DNA of 64,000 bases from Azoarcus sp. L1K30 (GTDB lineage: Bacteria; Pseudomonadota; Gammaproteobacteria; Burkholderiales; Rhodocyclaceae): assembly GCF_018122735.1 (NCBI RefSeq), contig NZ_JAGRRD010000001.1, positions 1,728,723 to 1,792,722 on the forward strand, read 5' to 3'. The stretch's first letter is position 1; each line of letters starts with the position of its first letter. Below are positions 35,136 to 44,246 of this stretch, piece by piece. Made by a program: the position numbers and the translations under genes. The notes below the pieces were generated by a model. That model searched no databases, had not been told where the DNA came from, and worked only from the letters and a program-made list of their open reading frames with translations.

Positions 35136-35567
35136 ATGGAAAATATTGGACGCGTGGCGACCTGGCTCGAACTGGCGATCGCACCTGAATGGCGACGTGA
35201 GGCAATGCGCATTTGCGTGCACCCCGTCGGTCCGGAAGACGACCAGTGCTTTGCGGTTTCAATGGATGGGCGCAGATTGTGTGCCAGCGACGGCAAGCTG
35301 ACGACCTTCCGCGGGCGCCGGGCAGTCGAGCGCTTCCTGAGCATGGTGCATATCGATGACTTCGACATTTGCGCCCCCGACCCGACGATCCGGACATTCC
35401 CCCGCGGGCATTTCTGCCTGTGCCTGAATCGGCAGAACTGCCTGAGCCCTTGTGAGGAGCATTGTGAGGAAGACGGGCAAGCTCCCGCGTCATGCAAGCG
35501 CGGCCAGTTCGAGTGGCATCAGGTTGCTCCGCGTGGCGCTGACATGTTCACCGCGCGACGCATCTGA
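35136..35567 (+). CDS. Hypothetical protein with Cys-rich C-terminal segment
   Basis: 143 aa from ATG 35136, preceded by GGAGGAGACC, the best ribosome site here; ATG 35106 is in frame. I do not recognise the family. The N-terminal half looks globular (LELAIAPEWRREAMRI, CFAVSMDGRRLCASDG). At ~93-115 six Cys are close together in FCLCLNRQNCLSPCEEHCEE, suggesting metal binding or disulfides; there is no signal peptide. It stands alone between DUF808 and the NAGGN operon. Confidence 0.6.
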   Translation: MENIGRVATWLELAIAPEWRREAMRICVHPVGPEDDQCFAVSMDGRRLCASDGKLTTFRGRRAVERFLSMVHIDDFDICAPDPTIRTFPRGHFCLCLNRQNCLSPCEEHCEEDGQAPASCKRGQFEWHQVAPRGADMFTARRI

Positions 35568-35653
35568 CTGACCCGGCCACCCGATCAATCCAGCCGGTTG
35601 CAACCCGGCCGTTTACACCAACATACCGGCCCCATCATCAATCGCCCTCGCGC

Positions 35654-36859
35654 TCACAAACGCTCTGAGGGCGTATCCGAACACGTCCCTTCGAGAAACT
35701 CTTCAGGTGTCGGCAAGGGCGACGACGGATAGACCATGTCCTGCGGCCGCAACTGCTCGGTAAAGCCCTCCAGCGACCCCATCGAGTGACTGTCGCGACG
35801 TGCTACCGGTTCGCTGGTCATGTAGGCAATCACCAACTGGGTAAGCGCCTCGAGCGCATCGCGATGGGTGCGCTCCTGTCCATGCGAGGCGTCCGCGCCG
35901 AAACCGATGAGCGCGGTCCGGATATCGTTGCCGGCCTCCACGGCCGCAGCCGAATCGGACCGATAGTAGCGAAAGACATCCCGACGGTGCGCAATGCCAT
36001 GCTCCTTGGCGAGACTGATCAGTTTGTGCGTCAGGTGGTAGTCGAACGGGCCCGACATGTCCTGCATGCATATGGTGGCAGCATGTTCCGACGTGTTCTG
36101 TCCAGGCGCCGCGATGGCGATATCAAGGCTGAGCATTTCCGCAATCTCGCCATGCAGCGCTGCGGACGCCCCGGAACCTACCTCTTCGGTGATCGTGAGC
36201 AGCGGATAGACGTCGACGGGCAACTGCAGGCGATGATCGCGGACGGCCTTGCACGCGGTGAGCAGTGCTGCCACCGCAGCCTTGTCGTCGAGATAGCGCG
36301 AATTGATATAGCCGTTGGGTAGCAGTTCGGGCTCGGGATCGAAGGCGATCCAGTCGCCGACATTGATGCCCGCCTGCTCCAGCCCCGCACGGTCGGTCAC
36401 CGGCAGGTCAACCCTGACCTCGACATGCTCCCACCCGACCGGCTGGGAGTCGATTTCGCCACCAAAGGCATGGCCGGAGGTCTTCAGGGGCAGGCAGGTT
36501 CCGCGCACGTTTCCGTCATCGGTATAGATGGTCAGCCGCGAGCCCTCGGAAAAGCGTGAAGACCAGTGTCCGATCGGCGTGATTTCCAGCCGGCCATTGG
36601 CTTTGAGACTGCGTACCATGCCACCGAGGGTGTCCAGATGCGCCACGATGGCGCGCGCCGGTTGCGCCTCGCGGCCGCGCAAGGTGGCTCGGATTGCGCC
36701 ACGGCGGGTGAGCTCGTAGGGAATGTCGAGTGCTTCGAGGCGACTGGCGGCGTAACGCACCACCGCATCCGTCAACCCGACCGGACTGGGAATCGCCAGC
36801 AGTTGCAGCATGGTTTCCTCGAGATAGTCGTAGTCGATCTTCGGCATCTTCTTTTTCAT
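35654..36859 (-). CDS. M42-family peptidase of the NAGGN operon
   Basis: 401 aa. Metallopeptidase motifs: LAIPSPVGLTDAVVRY, IVAHLDTLGGMVRSL (metal His/Asp), NSRYLDDKAAVAALL, LLTITEEVGSGAS with catalytic Glu pair, and GADASHGQERTH. A dedicated M42-type peptidase regularly accompanies NAGGN synthesis genes; it may release or recycle the dipeptide. ATGA overlap with the upstream ATP-grasp gene shows co-translation. The final ~40 residues extend past the catalytic domain. Confidence 0.9.
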   Translation of the reverse strand: MKKKMPKIDYDYLEETMLQLLAIPSPVGLTDAVVRYAASRLEALDIPYELTRRGAIRATLRGREAQPARAIVAHLDTLGGMVRSLKANGRLEITPIGHWSSRFSEGSRLTIYTDDGNVRGTCLPLKTSGHAFGGEIDSQPVGWEHVEVRVDLPVTDRAGLEQAGINVGDWIAFDPEPELLPNGYINSRYLDDKAAVAALLTACKAVRDHRLQLPVDVYPLLTITEEVGSGASAALHGEIAEMLSLDIAIAAPGQNTSEHAATICMQDMSGPFDYHLTHKLISLAKEHGIAHRRDVFRYYRSDSAAAVEAGNDIRTALIGFGADASHGQERTHRDALEALTQLVIAYMTSEPVARRDSHSMGSLEGFTEQLRPQDMVYPSSPLPTPEEFLEGTCSDTPSERL

Positions 36860-38604
36860 GCTTGAGGGTCTCCTGAAATCGCACGACTGCGCGGGAACAA
36901 CATGTCCACGAAACGCTCGGCCGTTGGTTGCGGCTCATGGTTTGCCAGCCCCGGGCGTTCGTTCGCTTCGATGATCACGTAATCCGGCCCATCCACCACC
37001 GGCACCAGGAAATCGAGCCCGGTCACCGGGATGTCCAGCACGCGGGCGGCCTTTTCCGCCGATGCGCGCAGGGTCGGATGCAACTCAGCCGTGACGTCGT
37101 GAATGGTGCCGCCGGTATGCAGATTGGCGGTATTGCGCACCCGCAGCCGAGTGTCCGCAGGCAGCACGGAATCGAGCGTCCACCCCTGTGTGCGCACACA
37201 GCGCCCGGTTTCATCATCAATGGGAATGCGCGACTCGCCGCCGGTGGCCGCAGCGCGGCGGCGGCTCTGTTTTTCGATCAACGCACGCACCGTACTCACA
37301 CCGTCGCCGACCACGACCGGCGGCCGACGCACGGCAGCGGCAACAACGCGAAAGTCGATGACGACGATGCGCAGATCCTCGCCCTCGCAGTACTGCTCCA
37401 CGACGACATGTTCGCAGAAGGCGTGCGCGCGTTCGATCGCGGCAGCCACTTCGTCAGCGCTGGAGAGATTGACGCTGATACCCTTGCCCTGCTCGCCCTC
37501 GACCGGTTTGACCACCACGGCTGCGTGAGCGGACAGAAAGGCCTGGCGCGCTGCGGCATCGTCCGCGTCGATCTGCGCGGGCACCGCCAGTCCGGCTGCA
37601 GCCAGCAATTTCAGCGTCACGCGCTTGTCCTGGCAGCGGCTCATCGCCACCGCCGACGTCAGCTCGGAGAGCGACTCGCGGCAGACGATGCTGCGCCCGC
37701 CCAGGGTGAGACGAAAATAGCCGGCCTCGGCGTCGATCACGTCAGCATGAATGCCACGTCTCACCGCCTCATCCACGATCAGCCGGGCATAGGGATTGAG
37801 TCCATCCAGGCCTTCGGAAGGACCGGTAAACAGCGCCTCGTTGATCGCATTGCGACGCTTCAGCGCGAATGCCGGAATACGCTGGAATCCGAGCTTGTTG
37901 TACAGCGCAATGGCCTGCTGGTTGTCGTGCAGCACGGACACATCCATCCAGGCCCGTCCACGGGCAAGGTAGTGTTCTGCCAGATAGCGCACCAGCGCCT
38001 CGCCAACCCCCGGATGGGTGGCCTGCGGCGCCACGGCAAGCGCCCACAGGCTGGAACCATGCTGCGGATCGCCGAAGGCCTCGACATGATCCAGCCCCAT
38101 TGCCACACCGATCACCTCGCCCGTGCTGCAGTCCTCTGCCAGCGCGTAGGTCACGGTCCGGTTTGCGCGTTCGCGCCACACCCGCTGTGGGTCCACCGGT
38201 ACCATGCGGCGTGTCCGGTAAAGCGCGTTGACCGCAGCAACATCGGCCCGCGTGCGCAAGCGACGCAGATTGAACCCACGCCGCGCTGCACGCTGTGTTC
38301 GATAAGCGCTCAGGTGCAGACGGAACGCATCCGAGGGGTCAAGGAAAAGCTGTTGCGGCGCCGACGCCACCACCACCTGGGGCTTCTCCACGTAGAAGGC
38401 GATATCGCGTTGCCCGGGACGCTCCTGCAACAGCGCGGTTGCAAGTGCGGCCGGATCGCGCCAGGTCTGCGCCGGCAACCAGCGTCCCCAGCCGCACTCG
38501 ACAACGACGTTTTCCGGCATCGCCGCAGCCTCGGGCTGACGTGCGGGAAGATGAAGCGGCTGATTTCCCGCGCGACGCGCACGTGCAAGTTCTCTTCGGA
38601 TCAT
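36856..38604 (-). CDS. ngg: N-acetylglutaminylglutamine synthetase (GNAT plus ATP-grasp)
   Basis: 582 aa from ATG 38604. Residues ~100-270 form a GNAT acetyltransferase (SLWALAVAPQATHPGVGEAL, VLHDNQQAIALYNKLGFQRI). Residues ~290-580 form an ATP-grasp ligase (VVVKPVEGEQGKGISVNL, VEQYCEGEDLRIVVIDF, DFLVPVVDGPDYVIIEANER). Ngg in Sinorhizobium makes N-acetylglutaminylglutamine from glutamine and acetyl donor. It lies 10 bp after the amidotransferase stop and overlaps the peptidase start. Longer frames to 38778 overlap the amidotransferase gene. Confidence 0.93.
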   Translation of the reverse strand: MIRRELARARRAGNQPLHLPARQPEAAAMPENVVVECGWGRWLPAQTWRDPAALATALLQERPGQRDIAFYVEKPQVVVASAPQQLFLDPSDAFRLHLSAYRTQRAARRGFNLRRLRTRADVAAVNALYRTRRMVPVDPQRVWRERANRTVTYALAEDCSTGEVIGVAMGLDHVEAFGDPQHGSSLWALAVAPQATHPGVGEALVRYLAEHYLARGRAWMDVSVLHDNQQAIALYNKLGFQRIPAFALKRRNAINEALFTGPSEGLDGLNPYARLIVDEAVRRGIHADVIDAEAGYFRLTLGGRSIVCRESLSELTSAVAMSRCQDKRVTLKLLAAAGLAVPAQIDADDAAARQAFLSAHAAVVVKPVEGEQGKGISVNLSSADEVAAAIERAHAFCEHVVVEQYCEGEDLRIVVIDFRVVAAAVRRPPVVVGDGVSTVRALIEKQSRRRAAATGGESRIPIDDETGRCVRTQGWTLDSVLPADTRLRVRNTANLHTGGTIHDVTAELHPTLRASAEKAARVLDIPVTGLDFLVPVVDGPDYVIIEANERPGLANHEPQPTAERFVDMLFPRSRAISGDPQA

Positions 38605-38614
38605 GACTACACCC

Positions 38615-40387
38615 TCAGGACACATGGGTCTGCAGCCACCACTCCAGCAAGCCGAGCTGCCAGAGTTTGGAACCGCGCAGCGGCGTGATATGCGCCATCG
38701 GATCGGCGAGCAACATGTCGACATAGTCCTTGCGGAACAGCCCACGCTCACGGGCCGCCCGACTCGACAGGGCGTCACGCACGCGCTCGAGCACCGATCC
38801 CTGCAGATACTTGAGCGCGGGCACCGGGAAATAGCCCTTCGGCCGGTCGATGACGGCAGCGGGAATCACCTTGCGCGCGGCCTCCTTGAGCACGCCCTTG
38901 CCACCATGCGAAAGCTTGTGGCGGGCGGGGATGCGCGCGGCCAGTTCGACGAGTTCGTGATCAAGAAACGGCACCCGCGCCTCCAGTCCGAAGGCCATCG
39001 TCATGTTATCCACCCGCTTCACCGGATCATCGACCAGCATGATGGTGGTGTCGAGGCGCAGCGCCTTGTCGACCGGGTCTGCGGCGCCCGGCGTGTTGAA
39101 GCTGGCCGCCACGAAGGCACCACTGCAATCCACGCCCTGATAGGGTGCGCTCACGACCCGGCTGTACTCGTCGAAATCCCGATCACGGAAAGCCTGCAGG
39201 TAATCGGCCACCGGGTCGGCGCTGTCCGCGACCTTGGGGTACCAGTGGTAGCCACCGAACACTTCATCTGCGCCCTGCCCGCTCTGCACCACCTTGCTGT
39301 GGCGCGACACGGCCTCGGACAACAGATAGAAACCGATGCAATCATGACTCACCATCGGCTCGCTCATGGCTGCCACGGCCTCGGGCAGACGGGTGAGCAG
39401 TTCGGCCTCGGGGACGAAGATACGCTCGTGCCGCGTGCCGAATTCACGTGCGACGATGTCGGCGTACTCGAACTCGTTTCCCTTCTCGCCACCCACGTCT
39501 TCGAAGCCGACATTGTAGGTGCGCAGATTCTGCACCCCGGCCTCGGACATCAGCCCCACGATCAGGCTCGAGTCGACACCGCCGGACAGCAGCGCGCCGA
39601 CCGGCACGTCCGCCACCAGGCGACGCCGGACTGCAGCGCGCAAGCCTTCGAGCAGCATGTCGGTCCATTCCTCGAAGCTGCGGTTCTCGTCCGCAGCATT
39701 CTGCGGATAGGACAGGGACCAGAAACTGCGCTCGGTGCGTTGTCCATCGGCGGCAATCGTCATCAGCGAGCCCGGCGGCAGCTTGCGTACCCCGGTAAAC
39801 AGCGTGTGCGGTGCCGGGACCACGGCGTGAAACGACAGGTAGAAATTCAGTGCGGCAGGGTCGACGCTGGTATCGACCCCGCCTGCAGCCACCAGCGCGG
39901 GCAAGGTCGACGCGAAGCGAAAGCCGCCCGCGACCTCGGCGTAATACAGCGGCTTGATGCCGAGGCGGTCGCGCCCGAGCACCACCTTGCCGCTATCCCG
40001 TTCCCAGATCGCGAACGCGAACATGCCATTGAGGTGCTGAACGAAGTCTTCCCCCCAGGCGTGATAGGCCTTCAACAACACCTCGGTGTCGCCATGGGAG
40101 AAGAACCGGTAACCCATGGCCTCGAGTTCCCGCCGCAACTCGGGGTGGTTGTAGACCGCGCCATTGAAGACGATGCCGAGTCCCAGTTCTGGGTCGACCA
40201 TGGGTTGCTGGGCCGATTCGGAGAGATCCATGATTTTCAGTCGCCGGTGGCCCCAAGCCTGCGCACCCTGCGCAAACACGCCACCATTGTCGGGACCGCG
40301 CTGCCGCTGACACTCGTTCATCCGCGCCATCGCACCCAGATCGGGCACCTGCCCATCGAATCTCACTTCACCTGCAATCCCACACAT
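38615..40387 (-). CDS. asnO: N-acetylglutaminylglutamine amidotransferase (AsnB-like)
   Basis: 590 aa. The start ATG 40387 is fixed by the class-II glutaminase: MCGIAGEVRF puts the nucleophile Cys at residue 2, and AAGGATGG lies upstream. GATase-2 domain ~1-210 (FNGAVYNHPELRRELEAMGY, GMFAFAIWER); asparagine synthetase domain ~230-560 with PP-loop VPVGALLSGGVDSSLIVGLM and SGQGADEVFGGY. It amidates N-acetylglutaminylglutamine to the osmoprotectant NAGGN. First gene of the operon. Confidence 0.93.
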   Translation of the reverse strand: MCGIAGEVRFDGQVPDLGAMARMNECQRQRGPDNGGVFAQGAQAWGHRRLKIMDLSESAQQPMVDPELGLGIVFNGAVYNHPELRRELEAMGYRFFSHGDTEVLLKAYHAWGEDFVQHLNGMFAFAIWERDSGKVVLGRDRLGIKPLYYAEVAGGFRFASTLPALVAAGGVDTSVDPAALNFYLSFHAVVPAPHTLFTGVRKLPPGSLMTIAADGQRTERSFWSLSYPQNAADENRSFEEWTDMLLEGLRAAVRRRLVADVPVGALLSGGVDSSLIVGLMSEAGVQNLRTYNVGFEDVGGEKGNEFEYADIVAREFGTRHERIFVPEAELLTRLPEAVAAMSEPMVSHDCIGFYLLSEAVSRHSKVVQSGQGADEVFGGYHWYPKVADSADPVADYLQAFRDRDFDEYSRVVSAPYQGVDCSGAFVAASFNTPGAADPVDKALRLDTTIMLVDDPVKRVDNMTMAFGLEARVPFLDHELVELAARIPARHKLSHGGKGVLKEAARKVIPAAVIDRPKGYFPVPALKYLQGSVLERVRDALSSRAARERGLFRKDYVDMLLADPMAHITPLRGSKLWQLGLLEWWLQTHVS

Positions 40388-40416
40388 AAGCCATCCTTGA
40401 CATCGATCGCACCTAT

Positions 40417-40437
40417 ATTCTAGCAAATTTGTTTTGT
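40417..40437 (-). promoter_or_regulatory. Promoter element of the NAGGN operon, shared with speD
   Basis: On the minus strand it reads ACAAAACA-AATTT-GCTAGAAT, ending in the extended -10 TGCTAGAAT. A TTGCAC at 40436-40441 with 16-bp spacing to AATATA (40414-40419) is an overlapping alternative. The start site would be near 40407-40411, some 20 nt before ATG 40387. It shows 16 of 21 identity to the speD element. Confidence 0.55.
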
Positions 40438-40598
40438 GCAAATATTCAGCAATCCATTTTGCATCGAAACGACGTCAATCCACGGCGCACGGGCCCCTCT
40501 GCCGCGACGTGGAAGTCAGGTAAACTGCGTACCTCGAATTGCACTCGATTCGCGGTCCGATGCCAGCAGGCCGCGCCCCACCCAAGACCGGAGCCACC

Positions 40599-41039
40599 AT
40601 GAGCCTTCTCGCACAGCTCAAGAAAGATTCACTGCTCGCGCGCAAAGCCGCCGACGGCGTTCGTGCAACCCTGTTGAGCACTTTGATCGGCGAAGCCGAG
40701 ATGGTCGGCAAGAACGCGGGGAACCGCGAGAGCAGCGACGACGAAGTGCTACACACCATCCGCAAGTTCCTGAAGAACAATCAGGAAGCCCTCGCCGTCA
40801 TCAAGGACGAAGCTCGTCTTGCCGTCTTGCGGACGGAGTCCGACATCCTCAACAGCTATCTGCCGGCCATGGCATCCGAAGCGGACGTCAAGGCGTTCAT
40901 CGACCAGACCGTCGCCGGCCTTGCCGACCGCAGCCCAAGATCCATGGGCACGGTGATGGCCGCGCTGAAAGCAAGATATGGCACCAATTTCGACGCCAGG
41001 CAGGCGAACGTCTGGGTCAAGGCAGCGCTGACTGGCTGA
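40599..41039 (+). CDS. yqeY: GatB/YqeY domain protein
   Basis: 146 aa from ATG 40599 (MSLLAQLKKDSLLARKA), with GGAG 8 nt upstream. The YqeY helical fold is evident: RATLLSTLIGEAEMVGKNAG, TIRKFLKNNQEAL, LNSYLPAMASEADVKAFI and GTVMAALKARYGTNFDARQA. It resembles the tRNA-binding tail of the GatB amidotransferase subunit, but its free-standing role is not settled. Often near rpsU/dnaG, which are not seen here. Confidence 0.9.
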   Translation: MSLLAQLKKDSLLARKAADGVRATLLSTLIGEAEMVGKNAGNRESSDDEVLHTIRKFLKNNQEALAVIKDEARLAVLRTESDILNSYLPAMASEADVKAFIDQTVAGLADRSPRSMGTVMAALKARYGTNFDARQANVWVKAALTG

Positions 41040-41054
41040 GCGCGGAAGGCCCGA

Positions 41055-41957
41055 ATGCCTGATGCCTCATCGCCCGAGTTGACCGTCGGCGCGCATCGGC
41101 GCACTCGCCCGATGGGCGCCGCAGCACGTGCCCGTCCGGCGGATCGTCACGCCTTCTGGCGCTCGCCGGATCTGCCCTTCATCGAGGCCAGGGAAGTACA
41201 TGACGGACGCGAGGTGTGTTATGACCGCCATGCCCACGCAACATTCTCGGTCGGCGTGATCACCGGCGGCGAGTGCAACTACTGGAACCAGGGGATCGAA
41301 GAACGGGCCGGCCCGGGCACGCTCGTGTTGATGAATCCGGAAGACGTCCACGCATGCAACCCGGCATCGGACATTGCCTGGTCCTACCGCATGATCTACG
41401 TGGATGTGGAGTGGCTGACACGTCAGCAACTCGGCTGCGAAGACACCAGTGCCCGCGACTTCCGGCCATTCGCCGATATCGTCAGCACGGACGGGGAACT
41501 GTATCGGGGACTCAATGCCCTGTACGATACCCTGACTGATCGGCACGGCGACCTCCTGTCCAAGGAGAGCGCCGCCATCGAGTACTTCCACACACTGTGC
41601 CGGCGCCTTGAGCAGACGCCCGGAGCTTGCCCCCTGCCGGCAAACCTCCGCGTGGACCGCGCCGCGGAGTACATTGATGCGAACTGCACCGACACGCTGC
41701 GCCTGGCAGATATCTGTAAGGCTTCCGGGCTGTCGCCCGCCTACCTGATCAGGGCATTCAAGACGCGTTTCGGCATGACGCCGCACGCCTGGCTGATCAA
41801 TCGCCGCATCCGCTTTGCTCAAAGCGAACTCAAGCGCGGCCGCCCCTTGGCCGACGTCGCGCTTGCAGCCGGTTTTGCCGATCAGGCGCATTTCCAGCGC
41901 CTGTTCAAGCGCCACGTTGCCGCAACACCGCGCCAATATACTGCAGCGCAGCGCTGA
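41055..41957 (+). CDS. AraC family transcriptional regulator
   Basis: 300 aa. N-terminal cupin-like arm (CYDRHAHATFSVGVITGGECN, GPGTLVLMNPEDVHACNP) and C-terminal double HTH (LRLADICKASGLSPAYLIRA, PLADVALAAGFADQAHFQRL, then FKRHVAATPRQYT). It probably controls the convergent LysE-type exporter next door, the usual pairing for this AraC group. Start at ATG 41055 has GGAAGG upstream, 16 nt after yqeY. Confidence 0.92.
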   Translation: MPDASSPELTVGAHRRTRPMGAAARARPADRHAFWRSPDLPFIEAREVHDGREVCYDRHAHATFSVGVITGGECNYWNQGIEERAGPGTLVLMNPEDVHACNPASDIAWSYRMIYVDVEWLTRQQLGCEDTSARDFRPFADIVSTDGELYRGLNALYDTLTDRHGDLLSKESAAIEYFHTLCRRLEQTPGACPLPANLRVDRAAEYIDANCTDTLRLADICKASGLSPAYLIRAFKTRFGMTPHAWLINRRIRFAQSELKRGRPLADVALAAGFADQAHFQRLFKRHVAATPRQYTAAQR

Positions 41958-41967
41958 GAACCCGTCG

Positions 41968-42555
41968 CTACAGCAGGTACACCACGCTGGCCGCAATCAG
42001 CACCGCCATCACGCGATTCAGCAGTCGAACGCGCCGCGGATCATTCAGGAACCGTCTCAGATATTGCCCCGCGCCGGCCCAGATCGCGACGGAAAGATAG
42101 CAGATCACGAAGTAAATGCCTGCGAAGACCCACAGCGCAGCGGTGTCGCCGTGCGCACAATACAGACCGACGCCCGCCATCGAGGCAAGCCATGCCTTGG
42201 GGTTGAGCCACTGCATGATCGCCCCGGCCAACAACGATGGCCGTTTCGGTTCGCTGCCCGAAGACATCGCGCCGTCGTCTCGAACCAGCCTGACAGCCAT
42301 GTACAGCAGGAACAGCACTCCCGACCACTTTGCGACGTGGCCGAGCTCCGGCCACCGCCCGACAACTTCGTTGAACCCGAGACCGGTCACAAGAAGGAGC
42401 ACGACGAAGCCCAGCGTCGCCCCACTGACGTGCCACATCGCCGCCCGGAATCCAAATTGGAGACCGGATGCAAGCGCGACCAGATTCACGGGTCCTGGCG
42501 TAATCGAGGCCACCAGTGCAAAACCCGACATTGATGCAAGAAGTCCGAAATCCAT
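41968..42555 (-). CDS. LysE/RhtB family exporter
   Basis: 195 aa, about six TM helices. Family motifs: MSGFALVASITPGPVNLVAL near the start and AGAIMQWLNPKAWLASMAGV in the centre. Members export amino acids such as homoserine, threonine or lysine analogues; the substrate here is unknown. It converges with the AraC-type gene, 10 bp between stops. Confidence 0.9.
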   Translation of the reverse strand: MDFGLLASMSGFALVASITPGPVNLVALASGLQFGFRAAMWHVSGATLGFVVLLLVTGLGFNEVVGRWPELGHVAKWSGVLFLLYMAVRLVRDDGAMSSGSEPKRPSLLAGAIMQWLNPKAWLASMAGVGLYCAHGDTAALWVFAGIYFVICYLSVAIWAGAGQYLRRFLNDPRRVRLLNRVMAVLIAASVVYLL

Positions 42556-43001
42556 TACTCAACACCTCGCGCGTACCGGCACCCGCGCACCGACTGCAGT
42601 GGCGAAGATTAGACGCCACGCTTGCGCAGTCGACGCGGCACCGGCGGTGAGCATTTGTCTGGGATTGAATACGGATCTGCTCATGGATGCGTCCCTCAAT
42701 ACGGGCCGCAGCGGATGCCGGGGCCTCGAGGCAATGATCCACGTGCATCCGGAATGCGTATTGAAGGAAAATGCCCCCATGAAAGCACACCACGCTCCAA
42801 TCAACATCCGCTTCGCATGCTCGCGCCCCCATGTCACAGCATGCGTGCCGAATTCAAACCCGGCCGCGATGCCGCTCGGAGGGCGCGTTGCGCATTCGCG
42901 TCCATGGTGATGAACCATGCTCATGCACCGCTGACCGACGCACTGACCGAGGGAGTCCAACGGCATTTGCTCATCCCTTCCGGATCGGGACGTTCTTGCG
43001 C
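42556..43001. other. Intergenic region, 446 bp, no supported gene
   Basis: It lies upstream of both the LysE gene (minus) and the GT4 gene (plus). A minus-strand frame at 42559-42966 is open, but its composition (MSMVHHHGRECATRPPSGIA and similar) shows no domain and its start lacks a ribosome site. I see no repeats or RNA-like hairpin. Confidence 0.4.
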
Positions 43002-44204
43002 ATGAAGATTCTGATTTTCAGCAACTCCAGTGCATTGGGCGGTCTGGAACGGCGGATCGCAGAAGAGGCGGCTCTTCTGAAAACCATGGGTCATGAGGTC
43101 GTGGTTGCCACGCCCCGCTTTCGCGAACAGGACAGTTTGCGGCACGACATCGAGCGGGCGGGTGCTCGCCACATGATCTGGACGCCCTACAAGTTCATGG
43201 AGCGGGGCCACCTGAACGCGCCTTTTCGCCTCCTGGCGCGTGGCAGCCTGCCACGGCTGAGGCGCGAGCATTTCGACTTTGCCCATATTGCGCTACCGTA
43301 CAACTTCATTGGAATGTCTGTTGCATACTTGCTCAGCCGCGAGAAGATTCCATTCGTCGTCAGTGTTCACTGCGTATTCGGCACGACCCGCCTGTCACCT
43401 GCCGGCGAACGCCTCCTCCGGGCTGCGACACGGGGAATGGTGGGTGGCTACGCCGTCTCGAGACACGCCATGCATGGATTCTCTCGTGCCTACGAGGGTC
43501 TCCTGCCCCCCGGTTTCAACATCAGGCCCCTTCTCAACGGCGTCGAGACCGAGCGATTCAAGCCCGACGTCGCCGCGCGCGAAGGACTGAGACAAAAGCT
43601 CGGACTGAATGAAGAGGACTTCGTGGTGATCTTCTGCGGCCGCATTCACGCGATAAAACGTCCCATGCTCGCGCTCGCCATATTCGAGCAGTTTGCCGCA
43701 AACGTGCCCGCCGCCAGACTGCTCGTCGTTGGCGACGGCCCGGACGCGCCAGCGCTACGCGAGGCCGTCGCAACGCGCGGACTTGCCGGGCGGGTCAAAT
43801 TCGCCGGACACGTCTCCGACGTCTCCGCATACTTCGCCGCAGCCGACTGCTACATCTCGACCAGCATGCAGGATGAGGGGTTCTCCCTCACCACCGCCGA
43901 GGCCCTGGCCACCGGCCTGCCATGCATCTTGCCGGACGAAGGCGTCTATTGCGAAGTGTATGGACAAGCCGCCGCCGTTCGCCTGTGCAGTCCCGAGGCC
44001 CCTCAAGCATGGTCCGCAGCACTGCAAGCGTTTGCCTCTTGCCCGGAAGGTATCCGGGACAGGATTCGCGACGAGGCACGGGCGTTTATCCGCAAGAATC
44101 TGTCCAGGGAGGTCATGTACGACAATCTCCGCATTTTCTATGCTGAAATGATGGAAGTCGTCGAGAAACAGAAAGGTCGAACCGCAGCGCATTCGAACCG
44201 ATAA
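43002..44204 (+). CDS. GT4-family glycosyltransferase
   Basis: 400 aa from ATG 43002. N-terminal Rossmann half starts MKILIFSNSSALGGLERRIA with the Gly-rich donor loop. C-terminal half: NGVETERFKPD, VIFCGRIHAIKRPMLALAIF, LLVVGDGPDAPALREAV, and the GT4 EX7E-type segment STSMQDEGFSLTTAEALATG. It transfers sugar from a nucleotide sugar to a lipid or glycan acceptor. No polysaccharide cluster is adjacent, so the acceptor is unknown. The frame is open back to 42831 but loses fold upstream. Confidence 0.9.
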   Translation: MKILIFSNSSALGGLERRIAEEAALLKTMGHEVVVATPRFREQDSLRHDIERAGARHMIWTPYKFMERGHLNAPFRLLARGSLPRLRREHFDFAHIALPYNFIGMSVAYLLSREKIPFVVSVHCVFGTTRLSPAGERLLRAATRGMVGGYAVSRHAMHGFSRAYEGLLPPGFNIRPLLNGVETERFKPDVAAREGLRQKLGLNEEDFVVIFCGRIHAIKRPMLALAIFEQFAANVPAARLLVVGDGPDAPALREAVATRGLAGRVKFAGHVSDVSAYFAAADCYISTSMQDEGFSLTTAEALATGLPCILPDEGVYCEVYGQAAAVRLCSPEAPQAWSAALQAFASCPEGIRDRIRDEARAFIRKNLSREVMYDNLRIFYAEMMEVVEKQKGRTAAHSNR

Positions 44205-44246
44205 ACCACCGACGCGTCGATCCGACCGTCGCCCCCGGAGATCCCC

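Noticed and set aside
38603..40423. 606-codon plus-strand frame
   Set aside because: Exact antisense of the AsnB-like gene, whose MCGIAG start and PP-loop are unambiguous.
42559..42966. Minus-strand frame of 135 codons in the gap before the GT4 gene
   Set aside because: No ribosome site, no recognisable domain, odd composition; treated as non-coding.
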